The notes beneath the pieces were generated by a model, which saw nothing but the letters and a program-made list of their open reading frames with translations, was not told the origin of the DNA and searched no databases. Source: Butyricicoccus pullicaecorum (GTDB lineage: Bacteria; Bacillota; Clostridia; Oscillospirales; Butyricicoccaceae). From it: 64,000 nucleotides of DNA. Location of the stretch: positions 92,576 through 156,575 of the forward strand of contig JAGZIN010000003.1 of NCBI GenBank assembly GCA_018366195.1. The letters run 5' to 3'. Shown piece by piece: positions 7,971 through 16,394 of the stretch. A program made the translations under genes and the position numbers. The first letter of the stretch is position 1. Every line of letters starts with the position of its first letter.

Positions 7971-9179
7971 TTACTTTGCAGTCAACTCGTTGACCAAGCG
8001 CTCGGTATCCTGTGCAATCACCAGTTCTTCATTGGTCGGAATGACAAGTACACGAACACGTGCATAGTCAATGGAAATATCCATCTGACGGCCACGGAAC
8101 TTATTCTTCTCTGGGTCAATCTTGATGCCCAAATATTCCATGTGCTCACAAACGTCCCAGCGCACGGAACGGTCGTTCTCACCAACACCAGCGGTAAATA
8201 CAATCGCATCTACGCCGCCCATTGCAGCGATAAAGGAGCCGATAATCTTCTTAACAGACAGATTGAACATATCCTTTGCCAGTGCAGCACGTACATTGCC
8301 CTCTGCAATTGCGGTATCCAAATCACGGAAATCCGAGGAAACACCGGAGATACCCAGCATACCCGACTTTTTGTTGAGGATATTGATGACATCATGTGCG
8401 TCCATGTGCTCATGCTCAGCCAAGAATTCAATGATTGCAGGGTCAATGTTGCCCGAACGGGTACCCATCGGCAGACCGTCCAGCGGTGTAAAGCCCATGG
8501 AGGTATCTACGGACTTACCGCCATCAATTGCAGCAATGGAAGAACCATTTCCCAGATGGCAGGTGATGATTTTGAGATCCTCAATGGGACGACCCAGCAT
8601 TTCAGCAGCCTGCTTGGAAACATACTTATGCGAGGTACCGTGGAAGCCGTAGCGACGGATTTTATACTTCTCATAGTACTCATACGGAATTGCATACATG
8701 TAGTTCTTCGGCGGCATGGTCTGGTGGAATGCCGTATCAAAAACAGCAATCTGCGGAACGCCCTTACCCATAACCTCCTCACAAGCATGAATACCAATGA
8801 GGTTTGGGGTATTGTGGAGCGGTGCGAGCGGAATACAAGCTTCAATCGCCTGAATCACCTCATCATTGATAACAACGGAATCGGCAAAATATTCACCGCC
8901 GTGTACCACACGATGACCGACTGCATTGATTTCAGACATATCCTTGATAACGCCCCACTTCTCATCGAGCAGGATATCAATGACAGCCTTAATTGCTTCT
9001 GCATGGGTGTGCATCGGTACATCAGCCTTGTACTTTTCTTCCGATTCACCCTGATGGGTCAGCTTGCCATCAATGCCAATACGTTCACACAGACCCTTTG
9101 CCATGACAGCCTTCGTTTCCATGTCGAACAACTGATACTTCAGGGAAGAACTACCCGCGTTAATAACCAGTACTTTCAT
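7971..9179 (-). CDS. ackA: Acetate kinase
   Basis: This 402-residue cytosolic enzyme converts acetyl phosphate and ADP to acetate and ATP, the ATP-yielding last step of acetate fermentation. It has the ASKHA-fold start MKVLVINAGSSSLKYQLFD with Asn7, the substrate-site Arg90 in GHRVVHGG, FDTAFHQTMPP, FHGTSHKY and CHLGNGSS, and full family length. AAGGAG lies upstream of the ATG at 9179. The usual partner pta is not next to it; instead the divergent neighbour is tmcAL, whose product uses acetate. It is transcribed alone and stops at the terminator at 7931. Confidence 0.98.
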   Translation of the reverse strand: MKVLVINAGSSSLKYQLFDMETKAVMAKGLCERIGIDGKLTHQGESEEKYKADVPMHTHAEAIKAVIDILLDEKWGVIKDMSEINAVGHRVVHGGEYFADSVVINDEVIQAIEACIPLAPLHNTPNLIGIHACEEVMGKGVPQIAVFDTAFHQTMPPKNYMYAIPYEYYEKYKIRRYGFHGTSHKYVSKQAAEMLGRPIEDLKIITCHLGNGSSIAAIDGGKSVDTSMGFTPLDGLPMGTRSGNIDPAIIEFLAEHEHMDAHDVINILNKKSGMLGISGVSSDFRDLDTAIAEGNVRAALAKDMFNLSVKKIIGSFIAAMGGVDAIVFTAGVGENDRSVRWDVCEHMEYLGIKIDPEKNKFRGRQMDISIDYARVRVLVIPTNEELVIAQDTERLVNELTAK

Positions 9180-9238
9180 CCTTCATAACTCCTTGTTCTT
9201 TGTTTCTATATTGTTCGTACCCTACATTTTTGTTTTTT

Positions 9239-9257
9239 TTGCAAAAGAAATTTGCAA
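9239..9257. promoter_or_regulatory. Inverted repeat TTGCAAA-N5-TTTGCAA between ackA and tmcAL
   Basis: TTGCAAA (9239-9245) and TTTGCAA (9251-9257) form a perfect 19-bp dyad about 60 bases upstream of the ackA start. No clear ackA promoter boxes were found, so its role as an operator is inference. Confidence 0.4.
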
Positions 9258-9272
9258 GAAACAACAAATCCA

Positions 9273-9325
9273 TGTACAATATTGCATATACATCTATTGT
9301 ACACTACCCTGTGCAAATGTACAAC
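9273..9325 (+). promoter_or_regulatory. tmcAL promoter overlapped by TGTACAAT dyad half-sites
   Basis: TTGTAC (9297-9302) and TACAAC (9320-9325) with a 17-base spacer are a fair promoter for tmcAL. TGTACAAT (9273-9280) and ATTGTACA (9296-9303) form a perfect dyad whose right arm covers the -35 box. A third half-site, TGTACAAC (9318-9325), covers the -10 box. This placement fits a repressor operator. Confidence 0.5.
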
Positions 9326-9354
9326 ATCTATTCATAAAATTTTTGGAGGCAGAT

Positions 9355-10542
9355 ATGAAAATTTGCGGAATCGTTGCTGAGTACAATCCCTTCCATAACG
9401 GGCACGCCTATCATTGTGAAAAAACGCGGCAGCTTTTCGGAGAAGAAGCCGCCCTCATCGCAGTCATGTCCGGCAACTTCGTACAGCGCGGTGATTTTGC
9501 AATTTTGGACAAGTATCAGCGTGCTGCAATGGCGGTACAAAACGGACTGGATCTTGTCATCGAGCTTCCGCTTGCCGCAGCGCTGTCCTCTGCCGAAGGT
9601 TTTTCCCATGGAGCAATTGCCACACTCGAACAAATGGGCTGTGTAACCCATCTGTCCTTCGGCTCCGAGTGCGGAGATATCACACGAATCCAAAAGGCAG
9701 CCCGCGCTGACCGTTCTCTGATACCTCACTATATCGCATCTGGTGCGTCCTACGCCGCAGCATTACAGCAGGCAGTTTCCGCAGCCGACCCTGATGCCGG
9801 CTCATTGTTTTCTCACCCCAACAACACACTCGGCATTGAATATTGTGTGGCACTGGATACCCTTGGCAGCCCCATCATACCCCTGACGATTTTCCGAGAT
9901 GGCGCTGCACATGACAGCACTGACGCACATGTGCGTCCCTCTGCCTCTTTTTTGCGCAGCCAAATCCTGCAAAATGATTTGTCAGATTGTCAGGCACGAA
10001 TGCCGGATTCTGCTTTCTCCATACTTTCAGATGCTTGTGAGTCAGGGCGTGCCCCGGCATCACAGAACGTCTGTGACCTTGCACTCGTTTCCTATCTGCG
10101 TCGCCTGTCTCCAGCCGATTTTGCTCTCTATACAGGAGATATCGACGGACTGCATCACCGCCTTTATCGGGCAGTTCAGCAAAACTTCCATTTTGCTGCC
10201 ATCTGTCAGGCAGCGCAAACACGCCGTTATCCACTCTCCCGGATTCGCCGTGCGTTGCTGCGCACCTATCTGGGGCTTCGCCACGATGTCTCTCCCCTGC
10301 CGCATTATCTGCGTGTACTTGCCATCGGACCTCGCGGAAGAACACTTTTACGAGAAATTGCAGCACACAGTGGTTTGCCTCTGATTACAAAACCAGTCAG
10401 TGAAAAGAAACTGCCGCAGCACTTACAGCCCTATTTGCAGCAGGACGTCCTTGCCGATGAACTGTACAGCCTTGCACAACCCAACCGCACCTTACACATT
10501 GGCGGGCAGCATTACCGGCAAACCCCTTATCTTTGCGAATAA
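9355..10542 (+). CDS. tmcAL: tRNA(Met) cytidine acetate ligase (TmcAL/YlbM)
   Basis: This 395-residue enzyme belongs to the nucleotidyltransferase-like TmcAL family. In Bacillus subtilis TmcAL uses ATP and acetate to make N4-acetylcytidine at the wobble base of elongator tRNA-Met. It starts with MKICGIVAEYNPFHNGHAYH, whose HNGH is the nucleotide-binding HxGH-type motif, followed by MSGNFVQRGDFAILDK and FSHPNNTLGIEY. The ATG at 9355 has GGAGG eight bases upstream. The longer open frame from 9193 runs through the promoter region and is not used. It is divergent from ackA, which makes acetate. Confidence 0.93.
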   Translation: MKICGIVAEYNPFHNGHAYHCEKTRQLFGEEAALIAVMSGNFVQRGDFAILDKYQRAAMAVQNGLDLVIELPLAAALSSAEGFSHGAIATLEQMGCVTHLSFGSECGDITRIQKAARADRSLIPHYIASGASYAAALQQAVSAADPDAGSLFSHPNNTLGIEYCVALDTLGSPIIPLTIFRDGAAHDSTDAHVRPSASFLRSQILQNDLSDCQARMPDSAFSILSDACESGRAPASQNVCDLALVSYLRRLSPADFALYTGDIDGLHHRLYRAVQQNFHFAAICQAAQTRRYPLSRIRRALLRTYLGLRHDVSPLPHYLRVLAIGPRGRTLLREIAAHSGLPLITKPVSEKKLPQHLQPYLQQDVLADELYSLAQPNRTLHIGGQHYRQTPYLCE

Positions 10543-10574
10543 AGCAGATTTTATCTTGCCTGTATCCAGACAAG

Positions 10575-10620
10575 AAATGCCCGAAACCGCACCTCAAGGA
10601 GCGATTCCGGGCATTTTCTT
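10575..10620. terminator. Bidirectional terminator between tmcAL and obgE
   Basis: AAATGCCCG (10575-10583) pairs with CGGGCATTT (10608-10616), followed by TCTT on the plus strand. The reverse reading ends in TTTCTTG. It separates two convergent genes. Confidence 0.7.
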
Positions 10621-10697
10621 TGCTGTCTGAAAATTCCATCTGTTCTTGCGGACAGGATTTCTATTTTCCGGCTTATCGGACTGCATCTGCGCAAATC

Positions 10698-11969
10698 TTA
10701 ATGCACATATTCAAATTCCAAATTTCCAATCACAACGGGGTCACCTTCCTGTACTCCCATTGCTTCCAGACGGTCATACACACCTGCATTTTTGAGCATA
10801 CGATCCATATACAATCTGGACTCATAATCATCTGTGTTGACGCTTCCCATGATTTTTTCAATCCACGCACCGCCAACTACATAATAATCCTCCACCTTTT
10901 CCACGGTGATATCACGCTCTGTCACCATCTCCTCAGTCTGCACGAACTCCGGTTCATAGATAAATACAGGTGGAAGCTCCTGAAGCATTTCCCACGTTTT
11001 ATGAATCAGCTCCTGCACACCTTGTCCGGTCGCGGCAGACAACTCCAAAAATCCAAAATCGTGCTCCCGTGCATATTGACGCAATTTCTCGACTGGCTCA
11101 CGATTTTCTCCCAACAGGTCGGTTTTATTTGCGACAATGATTTGTGGACGAGATGCCAAGAATTCGCTGTATCCGGCAAGCTCACGATTGATGGTTTCGA
11201 CATCTTCGAGCGGGTCTCTGCCCTCACTTCCAGCTGCATCGACCAGATGCAGAAGCAAACGGCAGCGGTCAATATGACGCAAGAAGTCATGTCCCAGACC
11301 AGCGCCCTCAGCTGCCCCCTCAATGATGCCGGGAATGTCCGCCATGACGAAGGACTGCTCCTCAGCTACGCGTACCACACCGAGATTGGGAATCAGTGTT
11401 GTAAAATGATAGTTGGCAATCTTCGGGCGTGCCGCCGAAACCACGGAAAGCAGGGTGGATTTTCCAACATTGGGGAAGCCTACCAAACCCACATCTGCAA
11501 GCAGCTTCAGCTCCAGTGTGATTTCCATTTCCACTCCCGGCTGTCCCGGCTTTGCAAAGCGCGGTGTCTGACGGATTGGAGTTGCGAAATGCGTGTTGCC
11601 CCAACCGCCATTTCCGCCCTTTGCCACAACAAAGGGTTCATCACCTGAAAGGTCCTGAATCACCTGTCCAGTCTGACGGTCACGAATGATGGTTCCGCGC
11701 GGCACGCGAATCACAAGATTTGCGCCGTCTTTGCCCTTCATTCGCTTTCCCATTCCATTTTCGCCATTGGCAGCCACATATTTCTTCTTATAGCGGAAAT
11801 CGAGCAAAGTAGATAAATTATCATCTACCTGAAAAATCACTGAGCCGCCGCGTCCGCCATCTCCGCCGTCCGGCCCGCCCGATGCAACATACTTTTCTCG
11901 ATGGAAGCTAACCTTGCCATCGCCGCCCTTACCGGACGCAATTTTAATTTTTGCTACGTCAATAAACAT
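10698..11969 (-). CDS. obgE: GTPase ObgE
   Basis: This 423-residue cytosolic GTPase works in large ribosomal subunit assembly and stress control. The glycine-rich Obg domain is seen at the start (ASGGPDGGDGGRGG near residue 30). The G domain carries GFPNVGKSTL, DIPGIIEGA and NKTD. The C-terminal OCT domain (about residues 350-423) is present, as in Gram-positive ObgE. GAGGAAAAATT precedes the ATG. It lies downstream of rplU-prp-rpmA, the usual arrangement, with a hairpin between rpmA and obgE that may lower read-through. Confidence 0.97.
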   Translation of the reverse strand: MFIDVAKIKIASGKGGDGKVSFHREKYVASGGPDGGDGGRGGSVIFQVDDNLSTLLDFRYKKKYVAANGENGMGKRMKGKDGANLVIRVPRGTIIRDRQTGQVIQDLSGDEPFVVAKGGNGGWGNTHFATPIRQTPRFAKPGQPGVEMEITLELKLLADVGLVGFPNVGKSTLLSVVSAARPKIANYHFTTLIPNLGVVRVAEEQSFVMADIPGIIEGAAEGAGLGHDFLRHIDRCRLLLHLVDAAGSEGRDPLEDVETINRELAGYSEFLASRPQIIVANKTDLLGENREPVEKLRQYAREHDFGFLELSAATGQGVQELIHKTWEMLQELPPVFIYEPEFVQTEEMVTERDITVEKVEDYYVVGGAWIEKIMGSVNTDDYESRLYMDRMLKNAGVYDRLEAMGVQEGDPVVIGNLEFEYVH

Positions 11970-12000
11970 AATTTTTCCTCATCAGTCGGACAAGATGTGT

Positions 12001-12032
12001 GAAAAAACAAAATCCCGGAAAACTCCGAGATT
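12001..12032 (-). terminator. Terminator or attenuator between rpmA and obgE
   Basis: On the minus strand AATCTCGGA pairs with TCCGGGATT (12032-12024 and 12019-12011, one mismatch), followed by TTGTTTTTTC. It lies between the rpmA stop and the obgE start, so some read-through is expected. Confidence 0.6.
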
Positions 12033-12051
12033 CTGTCCATAAGCTATTTGA

Positions 12052-12333
12052 TTACTGTACTTCGTAAACAGAAACGCGCTTGCGGTCCTTGCCTACGCGC
12101 TCGAAGCGAACTACACCGGTAACCTTTGCAAACAGGGTATCATCAGAACCCTTGCCAACATTAACACCCGGGTGAATCTTTGTACCGCGCTGACGAACGA
12201 GAATGTTGCCAGCCGGAACAACCTGACCGTCCGCACGCTTTACGCCAAGGCGCTTTGCCTCGGAATCACGGCCGTTCTTAGTGGAACCTACGCCCTTTTT
12301 ATGTGCGAAAAACTGTAAGCTAATCTGCAGCAT
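12052..12333 (-). CDS. rpmA: 50S ribosomal protein L27, with cleavable N-terminal extension
   Basis: This is a 93-residue ribosomal protein. It starts MLQISLQFFAHKKGVGSTKN, carrying the Bacillota-type leader that the Prp protease cuts between FF and AHKKG before the protein can work at the peptidyl transferase centre. The ATG at 12333 follows GGAGGTG, which lies inside the end of prp. The two genes overlap by 14 bases, which should couple their translation. The start at 12354 in the same frame has no ribosome site. Confidence 0.97.
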   Translation of the reverse strand: MLQISLQFFAHKKGVGSTKNGRDSEAKRLGVKRADGQVVPAGNILVRQRGTKIHPGVNVGKGSDDTLFAKVTGVVRFERVGKDRKRVSVYEVQ

Positions 12334-12655
12334 CGTTGTACACCTCCGTAACATGGATAAACTGTGAATAGTTTTGTTCCAGCTCAGACAGATGCAGGTA
12401 AAATGCCTGAAAAGCAGCCTGCCCTTCTGTCATCTGATTTTGAGGGAGCATCAGACGAATATGTGCTCCTTCGTCCTCAATCAGAGTATCCACTGCAATC
12501 TTCTGCACATCAAAGAGAAGTGCATGAATCAGCTGAACCGAGCTGGATATCGCAGCACAGACAATATCCTCACCATCTTCTGCAAAGCCTGCATGACCAA
12601 TGAGGTCAACAGCTGTATAGCCGTACTGTGTGCGATAAAAAGTGACTTTCGTCAT
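12320..12655 (-). CDS. prp: Ribosomal-processing cysteine protease Prp
   Basis: This 111-residue cysteine protease removes the leader of L27. The conserved GHAGFAEDGEDIVCAAISS stretch holds the catalytic His22 and Cys34. The gene lies between rplU and rpmA, the family's fixed position in Bacillota, and overlaps its substrate gene rpmA by 14 bases. Only five bases separate it from rplU. Confidence 0.95.
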   Translation of the reverse strand: MTKVTFYRTQYGYTAVDLIGHAGFAEDGEDIVCAAISSSVQLIHALLFDVQKIAVDTLIEDEGAHIRLMLPQNQMTEGQAAFQAFYLHLSELEQNYSQFIHVTEVYNDAAD

Positions 12656-12660
12656 TTCAT

Positions 12661-12972
12661 TTACGCCTTGATTGCGCCAATGGTTACCTTAGTGTAAGGC
12701 TGTCTGTGACCCTGACGCTTTCTGTAACCCTTCTTCGGCTTCATCTTGAAGATGTTAATCTTCTTCTGCTTGCCAGTCTTGTCAGCAGTACCAGTTACGG
12801 TAGCGCCCTCAACAAACGGTGCGCCAACCTTGAGGTCTGCGCCCTCACCAACTGCAAGCACCTGATCAAAAGTTACAGTTGCGCCGTCCTCTACGCCGAG
12901 CTTCTCAACATAGATTACATCGCCCTCAGATACCTTGTACTGCTTGCCACCAGTTACTAAAATTGCATACAT
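12661..12972 (-). CDS. rplU: 50S ribosomal protein L21
   Basis: This 103-residue large-subunit protein starts MYAILVTGGKQYKVSEGDV and ends with the basic KPKKGYRKRQGHRQPYT stretch, both standard for L21. It is the first gene of the rplU-prp-rpmA unit. AGAGAGGTG precedes the ATG. A strong promoter lies about 100 bases upstream, leaving a structured leader. Confidence 0.98.
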   Translation of the reverse strand: MYAILVTGGKQYKVSEGDVIYVEKLGVEDGATVTFDQVLAVGEGADLKVGAPFVEGATVTGTADKTGKQKKINIFKMKPKKGYRKRQGHRQPYTKVTIGAIKA

Positions 12973-12975
12973 TGC

Positions 12976-13063
12976 GGTAGCACCTCTCTTTCATGATTAG
13001 AGTCACGCTCGTGCGGGCGGTGTCTCATTTGGACACACTTCACCTGCCCTGCTTGATGCGGCT
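12976..13063 (-). promoter_or_regulatory. 5' leader of the rplU operon, possible L21 autoregulatory RNA
   Basis: About 88 transcribed bases precede rplU. On the minus strand the leader contains GTGTCC and GAGACAC arms and CCGCCCGCACGAGCGTGA, which can fold. Many Firmicutes carry an L21 leader motif here, but I cannot confirm a match by eye. Confidence 0.4.
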
Positions 13064-13069
13064 TTTCAT

Positions 13070-13098
13070 ATAATAGCAGAAATTCTTCTGTCTGTCAA
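13070..13098 (-). promoter_or_regulatory. Promoter of rplU-prp-rpmA
   Basis: On the minus strand TTGACA (13098-13093) and TATTAT (13075-13070) are separated by 17 bases. Confidence 0.88.
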
Positions 13099-13156
13099 TC
13101 CCTTTTGACAATTTTTTCGAATTTCGGAAACAGGTCGCAGCAGAGCCTTTTTTCTT

Positions 13157-14131
13157 TCAGCCCTGTATGTAGAATGGATTCGTAAATGCAATCCTTACAT
13201 CTTCATGCTCCATACATCTGCCAAATAATTCGATGCGAATCCAGCCCGCATCTAGCTCCCATGTTCCATTCCGCACGCCTGTACCGTCCTGTTTTGCAAG
13301 GCATCTGCCATTGTGTATGATTCTCCACCCCCTTGGAATGATGGGAAACTGCTGCCACAGCCCCACATTTTGCTGTTCATCGAGCGAAATTGTGATATTA
13401 GCAGTACCGCTGGGCAGGGTGTCTCCCGGCAGATAGCAGGTATCTCCACATCGTACACTTGCCGTCAGCAGCGGTCCTGCCGTGACGCAAACACGTCCGT
13501 TCTTCAGAGCTCTCAGCGCACCGAACTCGTCATAACAGCCGTCCTCTATGCCAAGGTAGGTGGTTCCATAATGGGTTGGCGCAGCATCTGGTCTGTGCCA
13601 ATCCCGTCCGCTCGTTGCAGAAATATGGTACCCTTGCTGCAGCAGCCTGTCCCACAGGGCAAACGCCTGCATGGTTCGTGCCCGCCCAATTGGAAAATCT
13701 CGAGACCATACCTCGATATAGTCTATTTTATTCCAGTCCTGCATCTCAAATTCCCAGCGATACCCGGTGTTGACCGGATTGGAAAGCGAGTAAGGGTGTG
13801 CAATCCCGACAAGCCCCCCATGAGCATGGATTCGGTCCACGGCAGTCTCCAGCTCCTGAACGCCTACGCCGCGCCAATCCGTATACCCCTGTTCTCCCAG
13901 AACGAGCATGTGTCCATGATATGTTGTCCATTCGATTCCATGAATCCCAATCATCTCCGGAACCTGTTCCAATCCATCGTCAAAAGCCGGATAACAGGAA
14001 ATGGTATTGTGGTCGGTCAAGGCAACTCCCTTCAGCCCTTGTGAGCTGGCATAATGCGGAATTTCCTGCGGCTCAAACTGCCCATCTGTATGGCAGGTAT
14101 GGGTATGTAGCTCAAATGGTGTCCAATTCAT
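13157..14131 (-). CDS. PHP-domain metallohydrolase, CehA/McbA family
   Basis: This is a 324-residue PHP-fold protein. Metal-site motifs are FELHTHTCHTDGQF at residues 8-21, ALTDHNT near 48, GIEWTTYHGHMLVLG near 75-90 and GIAHPYS near 120. CehA/McbA enzymes in other bacteria cleave phosphoesters or carbamate-type bonds; the substrate here is unknown. The ATG at 14131 follows GGGAGGTCTGTG, while the in-frame start at 14164 does not. It overlaps the upstream 159-residue gene by 20 bases. Most CehA/McbA proteins carry an N-terminal domain in the same chain, and here that domain seems to be the upstream gene. Confidence 0.8.
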   Translation of the reverse strand: MNWTPFELHTHTCHTDGQFEPQEIPHYASSQGLKGVALTDHNTISCYPAFDDGLEQVPEMIGIHGIEWTTYHGHMLVLGEQGYTDWRGVGVQELETAVDRIHAHGGLVGIAHPYSLSNPVNTGYRWEFEMQDWNKIDYIEVWSRDFPIGRARTMQAFALWDRLLQQGYHISATSGRDWHRPDAAPTHYGTTYLGIEDGCYDEFGALRALKNGRVCVTAGPLLTASVRCGDTCYLPGDTLPSGTANITISLDEQQNVGLWQQFPIIPRGWRIIHNGRCLAKQDGTGVRNGTWELDAGWIRIELFGRCMEHEDVRIAFTNPFYIQG

Positions 14132-14591
14132 CACAGACCTCCCAAATAATCTTGAGTACGGCACGGCATTTTGGAGAAATCACCTCATGAATATGCAGCA
14201 TGCCCTTCCATTCTCCGCACAGGGATTGCGGCTTGCAAAACCCCCGCGCCGTTTGCGAAGCCGTAAAGAAATGGCTCTGCTGACAATCCCAGCGATGCGC
14301 ATTGCCCAAGTAGCTTCCCTCATGCTCCAAAGAAATGGTAATCAAATTTTTCACTGGCAAATAGTCCTGCCAGTGTTCTTCCAAAAAGGACTCCGGTACC
14401 TGCGGGTCATACAATCGCAGGGCGTCCAGAATCGGCTTCCGACAAACCGCAGCATCTCGTTCGCTGTCTGGTGCAAAATCCAGCGTGATGGTAACGCTGC
14501 TGGTTCCCTGCGGTGTCCGGAAACCAAATGGAATATCAGACGCAGTGTCGTCCGGCTCTAAAAGATAGATATGTTCTTGTTCTTTCAACAT
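14112..14591 (-). CDS. Probable N-terminal domain of the CehA/McbA hydrolase, encoded separately
   Basis: This 159-residue protein has no signal peptide. Features include PFGFRTPQGTSSVTITLDF near residue 21, a middle HEGSYLGNAHRW and a late ARGFCKPQSLCGEWKGMLH. In single-chain CehA/McbA proteins the region before the PHP domain is a beta-sandwich with the same run of landmarks: a V/F-P-x-G-T start, an RG-x-x-G turn and an ATxGF..G.W..LG end. I therefore read it as that domain split off, to work with the PHP protein it overlaps by 20 bases. GGAG lies nine bases before the ATG. The homology is by pattern only. Confidence 0.55.
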   Translation of the reverse strand: MLKEQEHIYLLEPDDTASDIPFGFRTPQGTSSVTITLDFAPDSERDAAVCRKPILDALRLYDPQVPESFLEEHWQDYLPVKNLITISLEHEGSYLGNAHRWDCQQSHFFTASQTARGFCKPQSLCGEWKGMLHIHEVISPKCRAVLKIIWEVCDELDTI

Positions 14592-14633
14592 GCAAACTCC
14601 TATTTTTGCAGATTATTTCTGCCATCTGCTTTT

Positions 14634-16259
14634 TTATGCGTGCCAATCATTTGTGGCAACTGTTCCACTCAAAAAAGTATTCCGTTCTGTTGCAGAAAGC
14701 ATCAGCTGTTTTTGCGGTGTGACCAGCACGCCTGCCCCATAACGAAAATGTACACCCAACATTCCGGGTGCTCCGCCGTCGCTGACCAGATGGCGCTGCG
14801 ACAACTCCTCTCCCAGCTTCCAATTCTCTGTGTCGAGCTGATACAAATATGCGTAGTCTGCAAACGATACGCCCTCATTCAGAGACCATAAACCAATCAT
14901 ATAGATATCATTCGTCTCTGCCTCTGTGACCAAGCCAAAGCCTTGAAAATCCTTGTCCATGGCAAAGCTTCCCACCTCGATAAAATCCGCATGCTCCAAT
15001 CCGTTTTCAGCAGGTGCACGATAGACATGATATACGGTGTTTGCATTGTCCAGATGCGCGACCATTAAAACATAATATTCAGTTCCGCCTGCATCTGTAT
15101 AGGACGTAATTCCCAAAGAGCCGGCTTTGTGTGCCACAGCAAGATCAAAGGTTTCGACCCGCCGCAGCTCCTGCACAGCCAGAGCACGCAAATCATACAG
15201 CGCGATGCTTGCCTGATTTTCCTGTTCGCTGGGCACCAGCAAATAATCTCCGATGCTTTGAATCCCCCCCGGGTGTCTCCAATCTTTCCGGTAGGTCTTG
15301 AATCCCCACGGGGTATCGGTTCCCTTTTTCCCGGCAACGATGTGTGCATAGGGTGCATTTGCTACGCTGTGTGTCAAAACAGAATATGCCTCCCCCTGTG
15401 CATTGATATAGGAGGTATAGCCCTGCACATGATTCACCGTAGAATCATAGGTGCTCGGCAAACCGCTGAGCGGTACAAGACTTCCATTTATGGGAAGCGC
15501 CTCAAATGCTTCCTTCACATTTGGCAGCTTTTCAGCATGTTCTGCTGGCTCCTGCACCACATGCAGGGCTTCCAGAGAAATGGTGCTCACATCATTGCCG
15601 CCCCGCAGAAAAGAGGCAAATATCGAATTCCCGTCTGAATCCGTGCCGAATACCAGCATACGATTCGGTCCATCGCTGTCTCTGGTATGCTGTCCGGTCA
15701 ATTGCCCAAACCACCAGTTGTTGCGCAGCATCGTGCTGCCCTGTGCAAACACAACGTCCGGAAAGGTGACTGTCATTTCCTTGGGATTTTCAGGAATTTG
15801 GATATGCAGCTGCAAGTCCCCAATAAATGCAAAGTTCAGTTCCCCTGCCGTCTGGTCAAATGTGGTGCGGTCTCCATTGACAGACTGGTCATTGTAACCA
15901 GAAAACTTCTGATTGAACCACTCTGCCACATCTGCCGAGCCTTGCCGCCCAACCTGAAAGTTCAGGACACCCTGTTCCAACGGATAGACCTGATGAATCA
16001 CATTTCGATTTTCCGGGTCCTGCCCATCGGTAATCTTCAAATCCTTCAGTTCGAAGCTTCCACCCTGAATGGTCATACCATTTCCCGCCTGTAATGTCAC
16101 GCGGTTATCCTGATAGCGCATATCCATGCGTATCATCTGCTGCTCGGCAGTATCCACCGGCTCCGACACAATATGATAAGCGTGTGCTCCGCTCATACTG
16201 CCACAGGTCAATCCAGTTAAAACGCCCATACATACCAATTGTTTGATTGACAGTTTCAT
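14634..16259 (-). CDS. Secreted protein of unknown function, possibly a beta-propeller
   Basis: This is a 541-residue protein with a clear signal peptide (residues 1-28, cut after AHA). The mature part is rich in beta-strand patterns with repeated aromatic and Gly-Asp turns, such as LRNNWWFGQLTGQHTRDSDG near 180, DWRHPGGIQSIGDYLLVPS near 340 and FQGFGLVTEAETNDIYMIG near 455. I see no catalytic motif and no cell-wall anchor. It lies 42 bases upstream of the CehA/McbA-like gene pair and is probably cotranscribed, so it may bind or process the same substrate outside the cell. Confidence 0.7.
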   Translation of the reverse strand: MKLSIKQLVCMGVLTGLTCGSMSGAHAYHIVSEPVDTAEQQMIRMDMRYQDNRVTLQAGNGMTIQGGSFELKDLKITDGQDPENRNVIHQVYPLEQGVLNFQVGRQGSADVAEWFNQKFSGYNDQSVNGDRTTFDQTAGELNFAFIGDLQLHIQIPENPKEMTVTFPDVVFAQGSTMLRNNWWFGQLTGQHTRDSDGPNRMLVFGTDSDGNSIFASFLRGGNDVSTISLEALHVVQEPAEHAEKLPNVKEAFEALPINGSLVPLSGLPSTYDSTVNHVQGYTSYINAQGEAYSVLTHSVANAPYAHIVAGKKGTDTPWGFKTYRKDWRHPGGIQSIGDYLLVPSEQENQASIALYDLRALAVQELRRVETFDLAVAHKAGSLGITSYTDAGGTEYYVLMVAHLDNANTVYHVYRAPAENGLEHADFIEVGSFAMDKDFQGFGLVTEAETNDIYMIGLWSLNEGVSFADYAYLYQLDTENWKLGEELSQRHLVSDGGAPGMLGVHFRYGAGVLVTPQKQLMLSATERNTFLSGTVATNDWHA

Positions 16260-16319
16260 CTTTCCTATTCTCCAGTCTTAGAAATCACCAAGGTGAGCGA
16301 ACCGATGCACCCACCATCA

Positions 16320-16368
16320 TAAAAAAACAAGACACCACGCAATCCAATCAAAGAATGCGTCGTGTCTT
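16320..16368 (-). terminator. Terminator of the MBL-tctCBA operon
   Basis: CAAGACACCACGCA and TGCGTCGTGTCTTG (about 16328-16368) form a long stem with one mismatch. On the minus strand TTTTTTTATG follows. It lies between tctA and the secreted-protein gene. Confidence 0.85.
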
Positions 16369-16394
16369 GTCAAAGAGCAATATCATGCAGCGAT

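Noticed and set aside
7650..9188. 512-codon plus-strand ORF across ackA
   Set aside because: It lies antisense to ackA and the TIKI-like gene, which have clear conserved motifs; the antisense product has no recognisable domain.
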